NCBI RefSeq assembly: GCF_014195585.1
Contig: NZ_JACICA010000006.1
Span: forward strand, 62,001 to 126,000
Origin: Alloprevotella rava
GTDB lineage: Bacteria > Bacteroidota > Bacteroidia > Bacteroidales > Bacteroidaceae
Length of the DNA: 64,000 nucleotides
Direction of reading: 5' to 3'
The notes under the pieces: generated by a model
What the model was told of the DNA's origin: nothing
What the model saw: the letters and a program-made list of their open reading frames with translations, nothing else
Database searches by the model: none
Made by a program: the position numbers and the translations under genes
Shown: in pieces, positions 17,336 through 26,419 of the stretch
Layout of the letters: the number at the start of each line of letters is the position of its first letter
Numbering within the stretch: the first letter of the stretch is position 1

Positions 17336-17857
17336 ATGAAGAAAAGAACCCTCCTCACTATGGTCGCAGCGGCCATAATGACTTTGGCTCCGCTCCACTC
17401 CCAGGCTTCATCCGCCAACGGGACGGAGACAGTGACTTATCTCGTGCTGACGCAGACCGACGGAACTGTCAGCAAATTTTCGCTGAATGAGGCGCCCGTG
17501 CTTAGCTATGCAGGCGACAGTCTCGTGGTTACTTGCAGTGGCAACCAACTAATGACTGCGCTCGAAGGCCTCCGCGACTATTCGTTCACAACTGAGCAAA
17601 TAACGACGAGCATCAAGGACGTACCCTCAACTGGTAGTACTTCAACCACGCCCGCACCCAACGTGGCGTTCAGCAACGCCACTATCAGCGGCTTGAAAGC
17701 TGGTGCACTGGTGCGCGTTTATAACATCAGCGGTGTGGCAGTGAGCACTCTCACGGCCGACGCTGAAGGAAAAGTCAGCGTAGACCTCAACAACCTCCCC
17801 AAAGGTGTGTACATCCTGAGCACTCCCAGCAAGAGCTTCAAAGTTCTCAACAAGTAA
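17336..17857 (+). CDS. Short secreted protein with T9SS-type C-terminal sorting domain (paralogue of 6309)
   Basis: The 173-residue product has a signal peptide ending near SQA, then a small domain (YLVLTQTDGTVSKFSLNEAP, LSYAGDSLVV, LEGLRDYSF), a Thr/Ser/Pro-rich linker, and a C-terminal domain with LKAGALVRVYNISGVAVSTL and GVYILSTPSKSFKVLNK. Domain order and spacing match the 150-residue protein at 6309, but the sequences have diverged. It sits between the two halves of what is usually one DUF4876 protein. T9SS export is inferred from the C-terminal pattern. The function is unknown. Confidence 0.78.
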   Translation: MKKRTLLTMVAAAIMTLAPLHSQASSANGTETVTYLVLTQTDGTVSKFSLNEAPVLSYAGDSLVVTCSGNQLMTALEGLRDYSFTTEQITTSIKDVPSTGSTSTTPAPNVAFSNATISGLKAGALVRVYNISGVAVSTLTADAEGKVSVDLNNLPKGVYILSTPSKSFKVLNK

Positions 17858-17892
17858 AACATTTTAGTAACAAACAAAAACAAAAATACATC

Positions 17893-19014
17893 ATGAAGAA
17901 ATTATTACTCTCCTTAGTGACTCTGTTGACAGTATCACTCAACGCCAACGCACAGTCTTGGAATATGATCGTTACTCACGCTGACGGCACAACAGATACA
18001 ATCTCAACCAAGACCGTAAAGAACGTAACGTTCCAGCGCAAGGACAAAAACGCCGACCAGCTCATTATTAAGGAACTTTACACGGCAGGCGTACCTACGG
18101 ACAACAATCCCAACAAAATTTTCCACCAAGATAAAGGTTTTATCATCTATAATAACTGTCCCGACACAGCTATTGTCAACAACTTGGCAGTAGGTATTCT
18201 CGAACCCTTTAATGGCCACGCTCCAAACGGTTGGTATGAAAATGAAACAGATACCAAACCTGTATACGAGTCTCAAGGATGGGTACCAGCAGCTAATGGT
18301 ATCTGGTATTTCCAACAGACTTTGGTGCTCGCTCCCTACTCTCAAGTTGTAATTAGCTGCATGGGTTCTATCGACAACACGCAGACGTACAGCAAGAGCG
18401 TTAACTACGCCAACGCAGACTATTATGCAATGTACGATCCAGAATCTGGATACTATAATACATATTATTATCCCACTCCTTCCAGCGTTATCCCAACAGC
18501 ACACTATTTAAAAGCATTTAAATTTGGCCAATCCAACGCGTGGACACTGAGTACAACATCTCCCGGTTTCTTTATCTTCCAGACAAAAGGTGTTGCACCT
18601 CGCGACTATGCCAGCAATGAAGACAACATTGTTTACGAACCTGGCCGCCCACAAAGCAAAGTCTTTGCTTGCTTGAAAGTTCCTACTGCTTGGATCATTG
18701 ATGGTCTTGAAGTGTATGAAACTAAAAACATTGGAAAAAGCAAGAAGCGTTTCACTGCCGACATAGATGCTGGATACATTGCTCAAACCTACGGCCAGTG
18801 CCATTCGCTCTATCGCAACGTAGACGAAGCAGCCACGAAAGCCATCGCAGGCAACGAGGCAAAACTCGTTTACAACTACACGTTAGGTACTGACCCCAGC
18901 GGAATTGATGCTGAAGCATCTATCAAGAATGGTGCAAAGATCGTTTACAAGGATAGCAACAATTCAACTGTAGACTTCCACGAACGCAACCAGTTCTCTA
19001 TTCGAGGCAACTAA
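17893..19014 (+). CDS. Secreted DUF4876-type protein (C-terminal part of the usual architecture)
   Basis: The 373-residue product has a signal peptide ending at NAQ, then a short domain (MIVTHADGTTDTISTKTVKN then VTF) shared with the small protein at 7839. The DUF4876 core begins at IIKELYTAGVPTDNN (about residue 57), with GFIIYNNCPDTAIVNNLAVG, SKVFACLKVPTAWIIDGLEV and an ending VDFHERNQFSIRGN. As I recall, typical family members carry an N-terminal Ig-like lipoprotein domain, which is encoded here by the separate gene at 16925. It ends 4 bp before the DUF6850 gene. It is probably the surface or periplasmic partner of the TonB receptor, with no assigned ligand. Confidence 0.8.
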   Translation: MKKLLLSLVTLLTVSLNANAQSWNMIVTHADGTTDTISTKTVKNVTFQRKDKNADQLIIKELYTAGVPTDNNPNKIFHQDKGFIIYNNCPDTAIVNNLAVGILEPFNGHAPNGWYENETDTKPVYESQGWVPAANGIWYFQQTLVLAPYSQVVISCMGSIDNTQTYSKSVNYANADYYAMYDPESGYYNTYYYPTPSSVIPTAHYLKAFKFGQSNAWTLSTTSPGFFIFQTKGVAPRDYASNEDNIVYEPGRPQSKVFACLKVPTAWIIDGLEVYETKNIGKSKKRFTADIDAGYIAQTYGQCHSLYRNVDEAATKAIAGNEAKLVYNYTLGTDPSGIDAEASIKNGAKIVYKDSNNSTVDFHERNQFSIRGN

Positions 19015-19018
19015 ATAA

Positions 19019-20638
19019 ATGAAAAAACTTTCATCATACATCATCTTGCTGGCAGGGACATTACTTGTTCCTGTCGGCTTGTTTTCTCAAACGACCGACA
19101 GCCTGCTCCTGCGCGACTTCAACTTCGTGGGGACGAGCGACGCATGGCTGGGAAGCAACAATGCCGCTGCACTCACGCGCTGGCACAGTCGTAACATCTC
19201 GCGCGCCGAACTTTCAAGCCATTATCAACGCGGAGGTTTCGTCAACTACAACGAATCGCCACGCGCTTGGAATACTACGGGTCGCGTAGAGTCCTTTTAC
19301 AGACTCTCGCCGCGCATGGTTGTTTACGGACAGATGACGTATGATAGTTTTTCGGGAAGAGAAATGACGGGCTCTGCCTTTATCAGCCCACACCGCAAGC
19401 CTTTCGACATTGCGGAGGACTCGCTGACAAATGCGGGCAAAAAGCATTTCGACACCTACCACCTCATCGGCGCACTCAGCTGGCAAATGTGGCGCGGACT
19501 ATCTATAGGCGCAAAGGTCGACTTCACAGCTGCCAACGCCGCCAAGTACCGCGACTTGCGCCACAAGACAAAGCTGATGGACCTCAACCTTTTGATGTCT
19601 ATCTACGCTCCTGTGGCCCGCACGCTCAGCTTTGGCGCAAACTATCAGTACCACCGCAACACGGAGAGCGTCTCCTTCAGGACCTACGCTGAAAACGATA
19701 AAGAGTTCCTTTCTTTTATCAACTACGGCCCGTGGATAGGGGAAGCAGAGCTTTTCTCCGACCAAGGCTACACCGCGCGCGGCATCGAGCAACCGCTTGT
19801 GAGCGAATATCAAGGTGCAGGTGTACAAGCAGCCTGGACGCCCCTACCCGGACTGAACTGGTACAACGACTTTCAGCTCGCTTACCGCCATGGATACTAT
19901 GGCCGAAAGTCGCCATACAGCATCACCTTTATGGCGCACAACAGCCACCTGCTTACCTACACATCTCGCCTGCAATGGCGCGGCAACAAGCAAGAGCACA
20001 GCGTGGACATCAACTTCACGCAGGAGAATCTCCGCAACGTGCGCAACACTTACCGCAACCTAACGAACGAGAAGGGGGCTTCCTACTACGAATACTATGA
20101 TGCAGTGAAGACGGGGAACCGCCTGTGGCAGGATTTCCACGTGGGCTACACCGCTCGCTGGGGTATCGTCAACGAACTTCCCCTTTGGAGCGTGCAGGCC
20201 GGACTGAATGTGAACCGCCGCAAGCAGACGGGCTACGACTATCCCTATTACCGTCATCAGCGACTCACACGAACGGAAGGTTCTCTGCAGGCAGAGCGCA
20301 ATTTGCTCCTTCGCAGCGGTGTCCTTTCCTTGCGCGGCAGCATGGCGTATGCTAAAGGCAGTGGCGCGGCTTATGAGGACGGCACATTCATTAAGCCCTC
20401 CGATAAGCAAAAGGGATTTCCCCAGATGGAGGCTTTTCTTTATCGGGAGTATCTCTATCTGACTGCTCCGCAATACACTTTTGGCGGCGGCGTGGGCTAT
20501 GCTTTCCATTTCCCCGCCACTCGTATCAAAACTTACGTTAATCTCGATGCTGTCCACCACAAGGCTAACGTGAGAAACGCCTTCTTGGCTGGACGCGACA
20601 ATACGGGTGTGACACTCACCATCGGATGTGCGTTCTAA
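19019..20638 (+). CDS. DUF6850-family outer-membrane beta-barrel protein
   Basis: The 539-residue product has a signal peptide (MKKLSSYIILLAG, ending near LFSQ). The body consists of alternating aromatic/polar strands, such as VYGQMTYDSFSGREMTGSAF and FGANYQYHRNTES, and ends in a final phenylalanine (GVTLTIGCAF), which is the outer-membrane insertion signature. The overall pattern and neighbours fit DUF6850, a barrel family I know as a companion of DUF4876 proteins and TonB receptors. The gene is in the middle of the operon, 4 bp after its neighbour. Its role is unknown. Confidence 0.83.
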   Translation: MKKLSSYIILLAGTLLVPVGLFSQTTDSLLLRDFNFVGTSDAWLGSNNAAALTRWHSRNISRAELSSHYQRGGFVNYNESPRAWNTTGRVESFYRLSPRMVVYGQMTYDSFSGREMTGSAFISPHRKPFDIAEDSLTNAGKKHFDTYHLIGALSWQMWRGLSIGAKVDFTAANAAKYRDLRHKTKLMDLNLLMSIYAPVARTLSFGANYQYHRNTESVSFRTYAENDKEFLSFINYGPWIGEAELFSDQGYTARGIEQPLVSEYQGAGVQAAWTPLPGLNWYNDFQLAYRHGYYGRKSPYSITFMAHNSHLLTYTSRLQWRGNKQEHSVDINFTQENLRNVRNTYRNLTNEKGASYYEYYDAVKTGNRLWQDFHVGYTARWGIVNELPLWSVQAGLNVNRRKQTGYDYPYYRHQRLTRTEGSLQAERNLLLRSGVLSLRGSMAYAKGSGAAYEDGTFIKPSDKQKGFPQMEAFLYREYLYLTAPQYTFGGGVGYAFHFPATRIKTYVNLDAVHHKANVRNAFLAGRDNTGVTLTIGCAF

Positions 20639-20670
20639 CCCTTCAGTATTCATTATTATCTCTCTCTTAA

Positions 20671-23478
20671 ATGAAGAAAATTTTATCCTATATTTTTTTG
20701 CTATTCCTTACAACAGAAGCTACGGCACAAAACGTAGAGACCGACAGAAGCTTCCGAACTGGCAAGCTGCCTAACGGCCTGACGTACTACATACGCCACA
20801 ACGCGAAAGAAGCTGGTTTGGCCGATTTCTACATTGCCCAGCGCGTGGGTAGCATCCTCGAAGAGCCGCGCCAACGCGGTTTGGCCCACTTTCTGGAGCA
20901 CATGGCGTTCAACGGAACGCAGAACTTCCGCGACACGCCCAAGAGCCCGAGCATTGTGCACTGGTGCGAGGCACACGGCATAAAGTTCGGCACAAATCTC
21001 AACGCTTACACCTCCGTTGACGAGACTGTGTACCACGTTGGAGCTGTTCCCGTGCGCAACAACACAACTGTGGACTCCACCCTCCTTATCCTCCACGACT
21101 GGAGCCACTACCTCCTGCTCACCGATAAGGAGATAGACAAGGAGCGAGGCGTCATCCACGAGGAATGGCGTACGCGCCGCGCCGGCATGGCCACACAGCG
21201 CATGATGGAAAATGCACTTCCCATCATCTACAAAGGCTCTAAGTATGAGGACTGCCTACCCATCGGCTCGATGGACATTGTGGACAATTTCCCCTACAAA
21301 GACCTGCGTGACTACTACCACAAATGGTATCGCCCCGATCTGCAGGCCATCATCGTGGTGGGCGACATCGACGTGGACGCTATGGAGAAGAAGATCAAGG
21401 ACATCTTCGGTCCAATCCCCATGCCTGAGAACGCCGCCAAGCGCGAGTACTTCTCCGTGCCCGACAACGACAAGATGATTGTGGCCTCCCTGAAAGATGC
21501 AGAGCAGCCCATCATGCTCGTGAATCTCTACATGAAGCGCGACGCAGCCCCCGAGACGGAAAAGAACACACTGAAGTATCAGCGCGATGCCTACGTGGAC
21601 GACCTCGTGAGCTATATCGTGGGCGAGCGTCTCAACGAGGTGCAGGAAAGTCCGAGCAAGCCCTGCCTCAGCGCATCCGCACGCATCGGTCAGTTCCTCG
21701 TGAGCCGCTCAAAAGAAGCGTTCACTCTCTCTTTCGGCGCGCGCCAGGAAAACATCCGTGGCTCTTTCGACGCTACCGTGGGATGTATCGAGCAGATTCG
21801 CCAACATGGGTTCACGCAGAGCGAACTGGACCGCGCCAAGGCTTTCTACCTCAAGCTTATCAACAACCGCTTCAACCAGCGCGACGATCGCCGCAACAGC
21901 TATTTTGTTCGCAAGGCGCAAAACAACTTCCTCAACAACGAGCCCATCACAACCGAGGCTTACGACAAGCAACTGGCCGAACGCTTCGACCGCGAGGTGA
22001 CGCTCAAGGACGTGAATGCAGCTATGCGCGAGGCCATCACCAATCGCAACCAAGTGCTTGTGGTCTACGCACCCGAGAAAGCAGACTTCCACATCCCCAC
22101 CGATGCTGAACTGGAGAGCTACGTACTGGAAGCGCAGGCTCGCAAGTATCCCGCCTACCAGGAAAAGAAGGTGGACACGAAGCTCATTGAGAAACTACCC
22201 AACAAGGGCCGCATCGTGAGCCAGAAAGCCTTCGACCACGGCACCACAGAGCTCACGCTGAGCAATGGCGTGAAGGTGTATTTCAAGCCAACGGATTTCA
22301 ACAAGGACCAGGTAACGCTGCGCTTCTTCGGAGAGGGCGGCTCATCGCTCTACCCTGATACCGACATCCCCAACATTCAGTTCCTCGCCACGGCCATTAA
22401 GGAAGGCGGACTTGGAAAGTTGGACAAACTCGCTCTCAATAAGTACCTCTCCGACAAGACGGTCCGCATCAGCGCCAACGTAGGCACCGAAACGCAGAGC
22501 ATCGGCGGACAATCCTCCGTGAAGGACGTGAAGACGCTCTTCGAGCTTGCACACCTCTACTTCACAGACCTGCGCCGCGACGATCAGGCTTTCGGTGCAG
22601 AACTCAACCGTATGCGCTCCTTCCTGACCAATCGTGAGGCCAGCCCGAAAGTGGGCTACAACGATTCGCTTTCGGCTATCGTTTACGGCAACTCGCCGCG
22701 CACTCAGCCCGTGAAGGCTACCACCATCGACAAGGTCAACTACGACCGCGTGCTGCAGATCTATCATGAACGTTTCAGCAATGCTTCCAACTTCAAACTG
22801 ATCGTGATGGGCAACATCTCGCTTGAAACGCTCCGCCCCTTGCTCGAACAGTACATCGCTTCGCTGCCATCAACGGGCAAGAAGGAGACATTTGCCGACA
22901 CCTACCCCAATGTGCGCAATTGCAACGAAACGCACCGCTGGACGAAGAAGATGAACACGCCCATCTCAAAGGTGAGCATCATCTACACCTGGAACGAACC
23001 TTACTCCGCTAAGTCCGACTTGCAGCTCGATATGTTCCGCCGCGTGCTTTCTATTGCCTATGTCGACTCTGTTCGTGAGGACAAAGGCGGCGTTTATGGC
23101 GTGGGGCTGAGCAGCAGTATCGACAAATATTCCAACCCGCGTGCGCTCCTGAAAGTGGCCTTCGACACCGACCCCGACAAATACGAAATGGTGATGCCCA
23201 TCATCTACCGACAGATAGAACACATCGCCCAGTCGGGCCCTGCGGCTGCCAGTCTGAAAAAGGTAAAGGAATACCTCCTCAAGCAGTATGACCAGGCCGT
23301 TATCACCAACGACTATTGGAGCTACGTGCTCTACAACCAGCTGCGCAATGGAGTTGATTTCGACAAGAACTATAAGCAGCTCGTTGAGAAAACCACGGCG
23401 GCCGACATCCAACGCATCGCCAAAAATATGCTCCAAAGCAAGCGCCGCATAGAAGTGACCATGCTCTCGGAGAAATAA
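20671..23478 (+). CDS. Large periplasmic M16-family zinc metallopeptidase
   Basis: The 935-residue product has a signal peptide (cut near ATAQ) and two tandem M16 halves. The first half carries the inverted zinc motif HFLEH at about residue 73, with the family's downstream glutamate in the ERGVIHEEWRTRR region. The second half (from about residue 525, LSNGVKVYFKPTDFNKDQVT) looks inactive, as is normal. The length and layout are those of the PqqL/FusC class, in which a periplasmic M16 enzyme cleaves a protein brought in by a TonB receptor. It is the last gene of the TonB operon and is followed by a strong terminator. Confidence 0.9.
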   Translation: MKKILSYIFLLFLTTEATAQNVETDRSFRTGKLPNGLTYYIRHNAKEAGLADFYIAQRVGSILEEPRQRGLAHFLEHMAFNGTQNFRDTPKSPSIVHWCEAHGIKFGTNLNAYTSVDETVYHVGAVPVRNNTTVDSTLLILHDWSHYLLLTDKEIDKERGVIHEEWRTRRAGMATQRMMENALPIIYKGSKYEDCLPIGSMDIVDNFPYKDLRDYYHKWYRPDLQAIIVVGDIDVDAMEKKIKDIFGPIPMPENAAKREYFSVPDNDKMIVASLKDAEQPIMLVNLYMKRDAAPETEKNTLKYQRDAYVDDLVSYIVGERLNEVQESPSKPCLSASARIGQFLVSRSKEAFTLSFGARQENIRGSFDATVGCIEQIRQHGFTQSELDRAKAFYLKLINNRFNQRDDRRNSYFVRKAQNNFLNNEPITTEAYDKQLAERFDREVTLKDVNAAMREAITNRNQVLVVYAPEKADFHIPTDAELESYVLEAQARKYPAYQEKKVDTKLIEKLPNKGRIVSQKAFDHGTTELTLSNGVKVYFKPTDFNKDQVTLRFFGEGGSSLYPDTDIPNIQFLATAIKEGGLGKLDKLALNKYLSDKTVRISANVGTETQSIGGQSSVKDVKTLFELAHLYFTDLRRDDQAFGAELNRMRSFLTNREASPKVGYNDSLSAIVYGNSPRTQPVKATTIDKVNYDRVLQIYHERFSNASNFKLIVMGNISLETLRPLLEQYIASLPSTGKKETFADTYPNVRNCNETHRWTKKMNTPISKVSIIYTWNEPYSAKSDLQLDMFRRVLSIAYVDSVREDKGGVYGVGLSSSIDKYSNPRALLKVAFDTDPDKYEMVMPIIYRQIEHIAQSGPAAASLKKVKEYLLKQYDQAVITNDYWSYVLYNQLRNGVDFDKNYKQLVEKTTAADIQRIAKNMLQSKRRIEVTMLSEK

Positions 23479-23514
23479 AACAAACCGACACATTTTCTCT
23501 ATTCTATAGCTTTT

Positions 23515-23555
23515 CCCGCCCGACTTCTCCCACAGAGGTTGGGCGGGATTTTTTG
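23515..23555 (+). terminator. Rho-independent terminator of the TonB/M16 operon
   Basis: CCCGCCC (23515-23521) pairs with GGGCGGG (23541-23547), the stem extends inward by six more pairs including two G-U pairs, and ATTTTTT follows. Confidence 0.9.
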
Positions 23556-23662
23556 ATGCCACTACTCCAATCATCCCCACATGCACTCCGCAAGCCCCGA
23601 GCCTTATTCGTGCCATTTTCGCAAAAAAACATCATCATCTTTATCCTGTACATTTTTTTTGT

Positions 23663-23671
23663 TAGTTTTGC
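23663..23671 (+). promoter_or_regulatory. Upstream -7 box for the thioredoxin-like gene
   Basis: TAGTTTTGC is an exact TAnnTTTGC match about 150 bases before the ATG at 23823. A second box follows at 23742. Confidence 0.5.
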
Positions 23672-23741
23672 AAAAATCTAAATAATTCTCGCATATGAAA
23701 ACAAGCTCAGATAATAGAAACATTTGCAAGATTCATAGTAT

Positions 23742-23750
23742 TACATTTGC
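23742..23750 (+). promoter_or_regulatory. Proximal -7 box for the thioredoxin-like gene
   Basis: TACATTTGC is an exact TAnnTTTGC match giving a leader of about 70 nt to the ATG at 23823. Confidence 0.55.
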
Positions 23751-23822
23751 AGCTTGCGTGAAGTAATTATTAAAATTAGAGCATGCATACATAGAACGCA
23801 TACTTTTTTAAAAATCAATATT

Positions 23823-24959
23823 ATGGAAAAAAGATTTTTGACAACAATTCTCTTATTAACTTTATTTACGTCTATATGGGCATATTCTATTCGTGGAAAG
23901 GTCTTAACATCTTCAAAACACCAAACTCTGACAATTAAAGCCTTCTATAGAGACGCTAATGATAAATTACATCGGATTACAGATAGTACCACCATCATAG
24001 GTGATACTTTTTCGATAGCAGGAGAAGTTTTCCCTTACGAATTTATAAAAGCACAGTTGTACATAGGAAAAGAGCCAGCAGGTCAATTCCTGCTTAATAG
24101 AACACATAATAATCTTAATATTATAATGGATAATAGTGGAAATATACGTATCAAGTCACTATCAAATATTGAAGAAAATAAACTATTTCAACAAATAGAC
24201 AGTATTTATAATTTATACTTAGATTGTTATGGCAGCAACGTCCAAGATCTTAATTCGGGAGAAATAATAGGAAAACAAATTACTGATGAAAATATTCAAC
24301 AACAGTTATATCAATATAAATTACAACAACTTCAAAAAAATCCGGCTAATTATTACAGCTTGATGATGCTATATGATTTTGCACACAGCATATTCGTTAA
24401 TAAAAATGATAGTGTTCTGTTTTATTTCAATAAATTATCACCTACCTTACAAAACACTCCACTTGGAACATTACTCTACAAAACAACATTAGACAGACAG
24501 AATAGATCAGTTCAATCATCTGAAGGACAAAAAATCCCTTATTTTGAGGTTAGAGATGTCCATAACAATCTTTTTCGGAGTTCTGCCCTCCAAAATAAGG
24601 TATCTATTATTATATTTTCAGCAGTTTGGTGTCGCCCGTGTCAAAAAATTATTCCTGCATTAAAAAAAATTTATAATAAGTACAAAAAAACAGGTTTGAA
24701 AATTGTTTATTTCAATCTTGACAATAATATAAAAAAGTGGAAAAACCACATCCAAAAGCACAAGTTTACATGGATAAATGTATCTGAATTATACCCTGCG
24801 AGAGATTTTGGGAAGAAAGGAATTGCAAAAGATTTTTATGTCAATAGTATCCCAACAATATTTTTAATAAATAAAGAAGGAGTTATTGTCAGAAGATTTA
24901 ATAATTGCATAAATGAAATGGAAATCCTTGAAAAGGAAGTTAATAAGCAATTAAAATAA
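23823..24959 (+). CDS. TlpA/ResA-like thioredoxin-fold protein with DUF4369-like N-terminal domain
   Basis: This is an exported thiol-disulfide oxidoreductase. The product is 378 residues from the ATG at 23823; the frame is open further upstream, but that part has no family match. A signal peptide (to about residue 20) is followed by a beta-rich DUF4369-like domain (SIRGKVLTSSKHQTLTIKAF), a helical linker, and a C-terminal thioredoxin domain with AVWCRPCQK (CxxC at about residue 270) and the cis-proline region NSIPTIFLINKEG. The base composition is strikingly A+T-rich compared with the genes on both sides, which suggests recent acquisition. Two promoter boxes precede it and it stands alone. 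The redox partner is unknown. Confidence 0.87.
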   Translation: MEKRFLTTILLLTLFTSIWAYSIRGKVLTSSKHQTLTIKAFYRDANDKLHRITDSTTIIGDTFSIAGEVFPYEFIKAQLYIGKEPAGQFLLNRTHNNLNIIMDNSGNIRIKSLSNIEENKLFQQIDSIYNLYLDCYGSNVQDLNSGEIIGKQITDENIQQQLYQYKLQQLQKNPANYYSLMMLYDFAHSIFVNKNDSVLFYFNKLSPTLQNTPLGTLLYKTTLDRQNRSVQSSEGQKIPYFEVRDVHNNLFRSSALQNKVSIIIFSAVWCRPCQKIIPALKKIYNKYKKTGLKIVYFNLDNNIKKWKNHIQKHKFTWINVSELYPARDFGKKGIAKDFYVNSIPTIFLINKEGVIVRRFNNCINEMEILEKEVNKQLK

Positions 24960-25180
24960 ATCGCCATACGAATGTTAACTTCGTAAAACCTTCCCTCGGC
25001 GGGTTCGTCGCTTACACATAATTTAATCCTTTTTCTAATAAACCAGAATTTTCGCAAAATCCGTAGTTAAAAACGGCCAATAATCAGCAAAGAATTTTCC
25101 CACTTTTCCTCGTCTGAGAATAGCCCCAATTTGCTCTTTTTCCCGCCAACCACGCAACCGAAGCCTCGCGCCCGCCGATA

Positions 25181-25251
25181 CAATAAGGCTATCCGCCAGC
25201 ATCCTTATTGTGTCAGCTGACAGAATAAGGAAGTCGGCCAACGCAATAAGG
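25181..25251. repeat. 21-bp-lattice octamer array 4
   Basis: Octamers start at 25181 (reverse), 25203, 25223 (GAATAAGG) and 25244 (reverse). The anchor base pair lies at 25185, 25206, 25227 and 25248. The array occupies the middle of the 636-bp spacer between the thioredoxin-like and DKNYY genes. The remainder holds only the 25553 promoter. Confidence 0.85.
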
Positions 25252-25552
25252 AAATCGACGGACAGGTACAGCCGTATTTTCAAGAGAAAAAGACCTAAAA
25301 AGTGGCAAAAACGCACCCATCCACCTCTTTCCGCCAGCTTTTCATCCATTTCTCCTTTCCACAGCAGAACACAACCGCTAAAAAATCCCACAGATTTTGC
25401 AGACTCTCGATTTTTTAGCCACTCCAGAAGTGCACAACAAAGTAAAATAAAACGAAAACTTTCCTATCCGTAAATACGATTAAAAAAGAAATATCTTTCC
25501 CTATAAAATCACAAAAAACACTCTTAAAAAGGGCAAACCACAAACTAATCCT

Positions 25553-25561
25553 TATCTTTGC
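25553..25561 (+). promoter_or_regulatory. Bacteroidetes -7 box for the DKNYY gene
   Basis: TATCTTTGC is an exact TAnnTTTGC match, 34 bases before the ATG at 25596. Confidence 0.65.
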
Positions 25562-25595
25562 GACAAAGACAACCGAAGATTTCATAAAACAAACC

Positions 25596-26270
25596 ATGAT
25601 GATGAAAAAGATATTGATATGCTTCTGCACGCTGCTGCTCGCCTCCGTGGTTCTCATGGAGAGTCAGGCGCAAGTGTTCAACCGCGAATACACCATCACG
25701 CGCGACTATGTATATTTCAGAGGCCAACCACTGCGCGAAGCCAATCCGCGCTACTTCCAAGATCTGGGACACGGCTATGGTAAGGACAACCGCTATGTGT
25801 TTCTCTTCGGCCAAATCCTGGAGTATGTAGACCCCGCCACGTTCCGCCTCGTGACACAACGCAGGCCCTACGGTCCAGATCCCGCCCAAGATTTAGTGGA
25901 CGACGACATCGATGAAGACACCTACAACCTCTACTACGGCGGAAACTTCACGCAAGGTGGCTATGTGCAGATGAACAACACCGTTCTCTATCACGGCCGA
26001 AAAATCGAGGGAGCTTCAGCACAGAGTTTCCAATATCTCGGCAAAGGCTATGCAAAAGACGACTGGAACGTTTATTTCGAGGGTAAAAAAATCAAAGGTG
26101 CTTCCACCATGAATTTCTCCCTCGTTGGCGGCTTCTATGCCACCGACAACTGGGCGGTCTACTATCGCGGGCGCAAAGTAGAAGGCGCCACCACCATGAA
26201 CTTCACCTACCACGGCGGTGGCTACGCCGAAGATTCCTGGAACACCTATTTTCAAGGACGAAAGCTGTAA
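25596..26270 (+). CDS. Exported DKNYY-repeat protein
   Basis: The 224-residue product starts MMMKK (three possible ATGs at 25596, 25599 and 25602) and has a signal peptide ending near SQAQ. The mature protein is built from repeats of about 30 residues of the form GKGYAKDDWNVYFEGKKIKG, GGFYATDNWAVYYRGRKVEG and GGGYAEDSWNTYFQGRKL. These are DKNYY-type units, in which a D-x-x-x-V-Y-Y core alternates with a G-x-x-I/V-x-G-A turn. At least five units are visible. DKNYY proteins are secreted or periplasmic with no established function. The gene has its own promoter and terminator. Confidence 0.85.
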   Translation: MMMKKILICFCTLLLASVVLMESQAQVFNREYTITRDYVYFRGQPLREANPRYFQDLGHGYGKDNRYVFLFGQILEYVDPATFRLVTQRRPYGPDPAQDLVDDDIDEDTYNLYYGGNFTQGGYVQMNNTVLYHGRKIEGASAQSFQYLGKGYAKDDWNVYFEGKKIKGASTMNFSLVGGFYATDNWAVYYRGRKVEGATTMNFTYHGGGYAEDSWNTYFQGRKL

Positions 26271-26294
26271 CCTCCCGCCGCCTTATCCCCCTAA

Positions 26295-26334
26295 AAAATC
26301 CCTTGCACCCCTCTCTCCGTGCAAGGGATTTTCA
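26295..26334. terminator. Bidirectional hairpin terminator
   Basis: AAAATCCCTTGCAC (26295-26308) pairs perfectly with GTGCAAGGGATTTT (26319-26332) around a 10-base loop. Confidence 0.9.
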
Positions 26335-26386
26335 CAACAACACCTCCCGCCCACCTCCCTGCCCATCGCATTTTCCCATCCCTACA

Positions 26387-26419
26387 TTTGATATTCTCAA
26401 AGTTTAATGATACCTTTGC
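26387..26419 (+). promoter_or_regulatory. Promoter of the first polysaccharide cluster
   Basis: TTTG (26387-26390) is followed after 20 bases by TACCTTTGC (26411-26419), a full match to the Bacteroidetes vegetative promoter. It drives the wzx gene at 26623 and presumably the genes after it. Confidence 0.85.

Noticed and set aside
23695-23766. A 23-codon open frame between the two thioredoxin promoters
   Set aside because: It overlaps the proximal promoter box and lacks a precursor-peptide motif such as a GG site.
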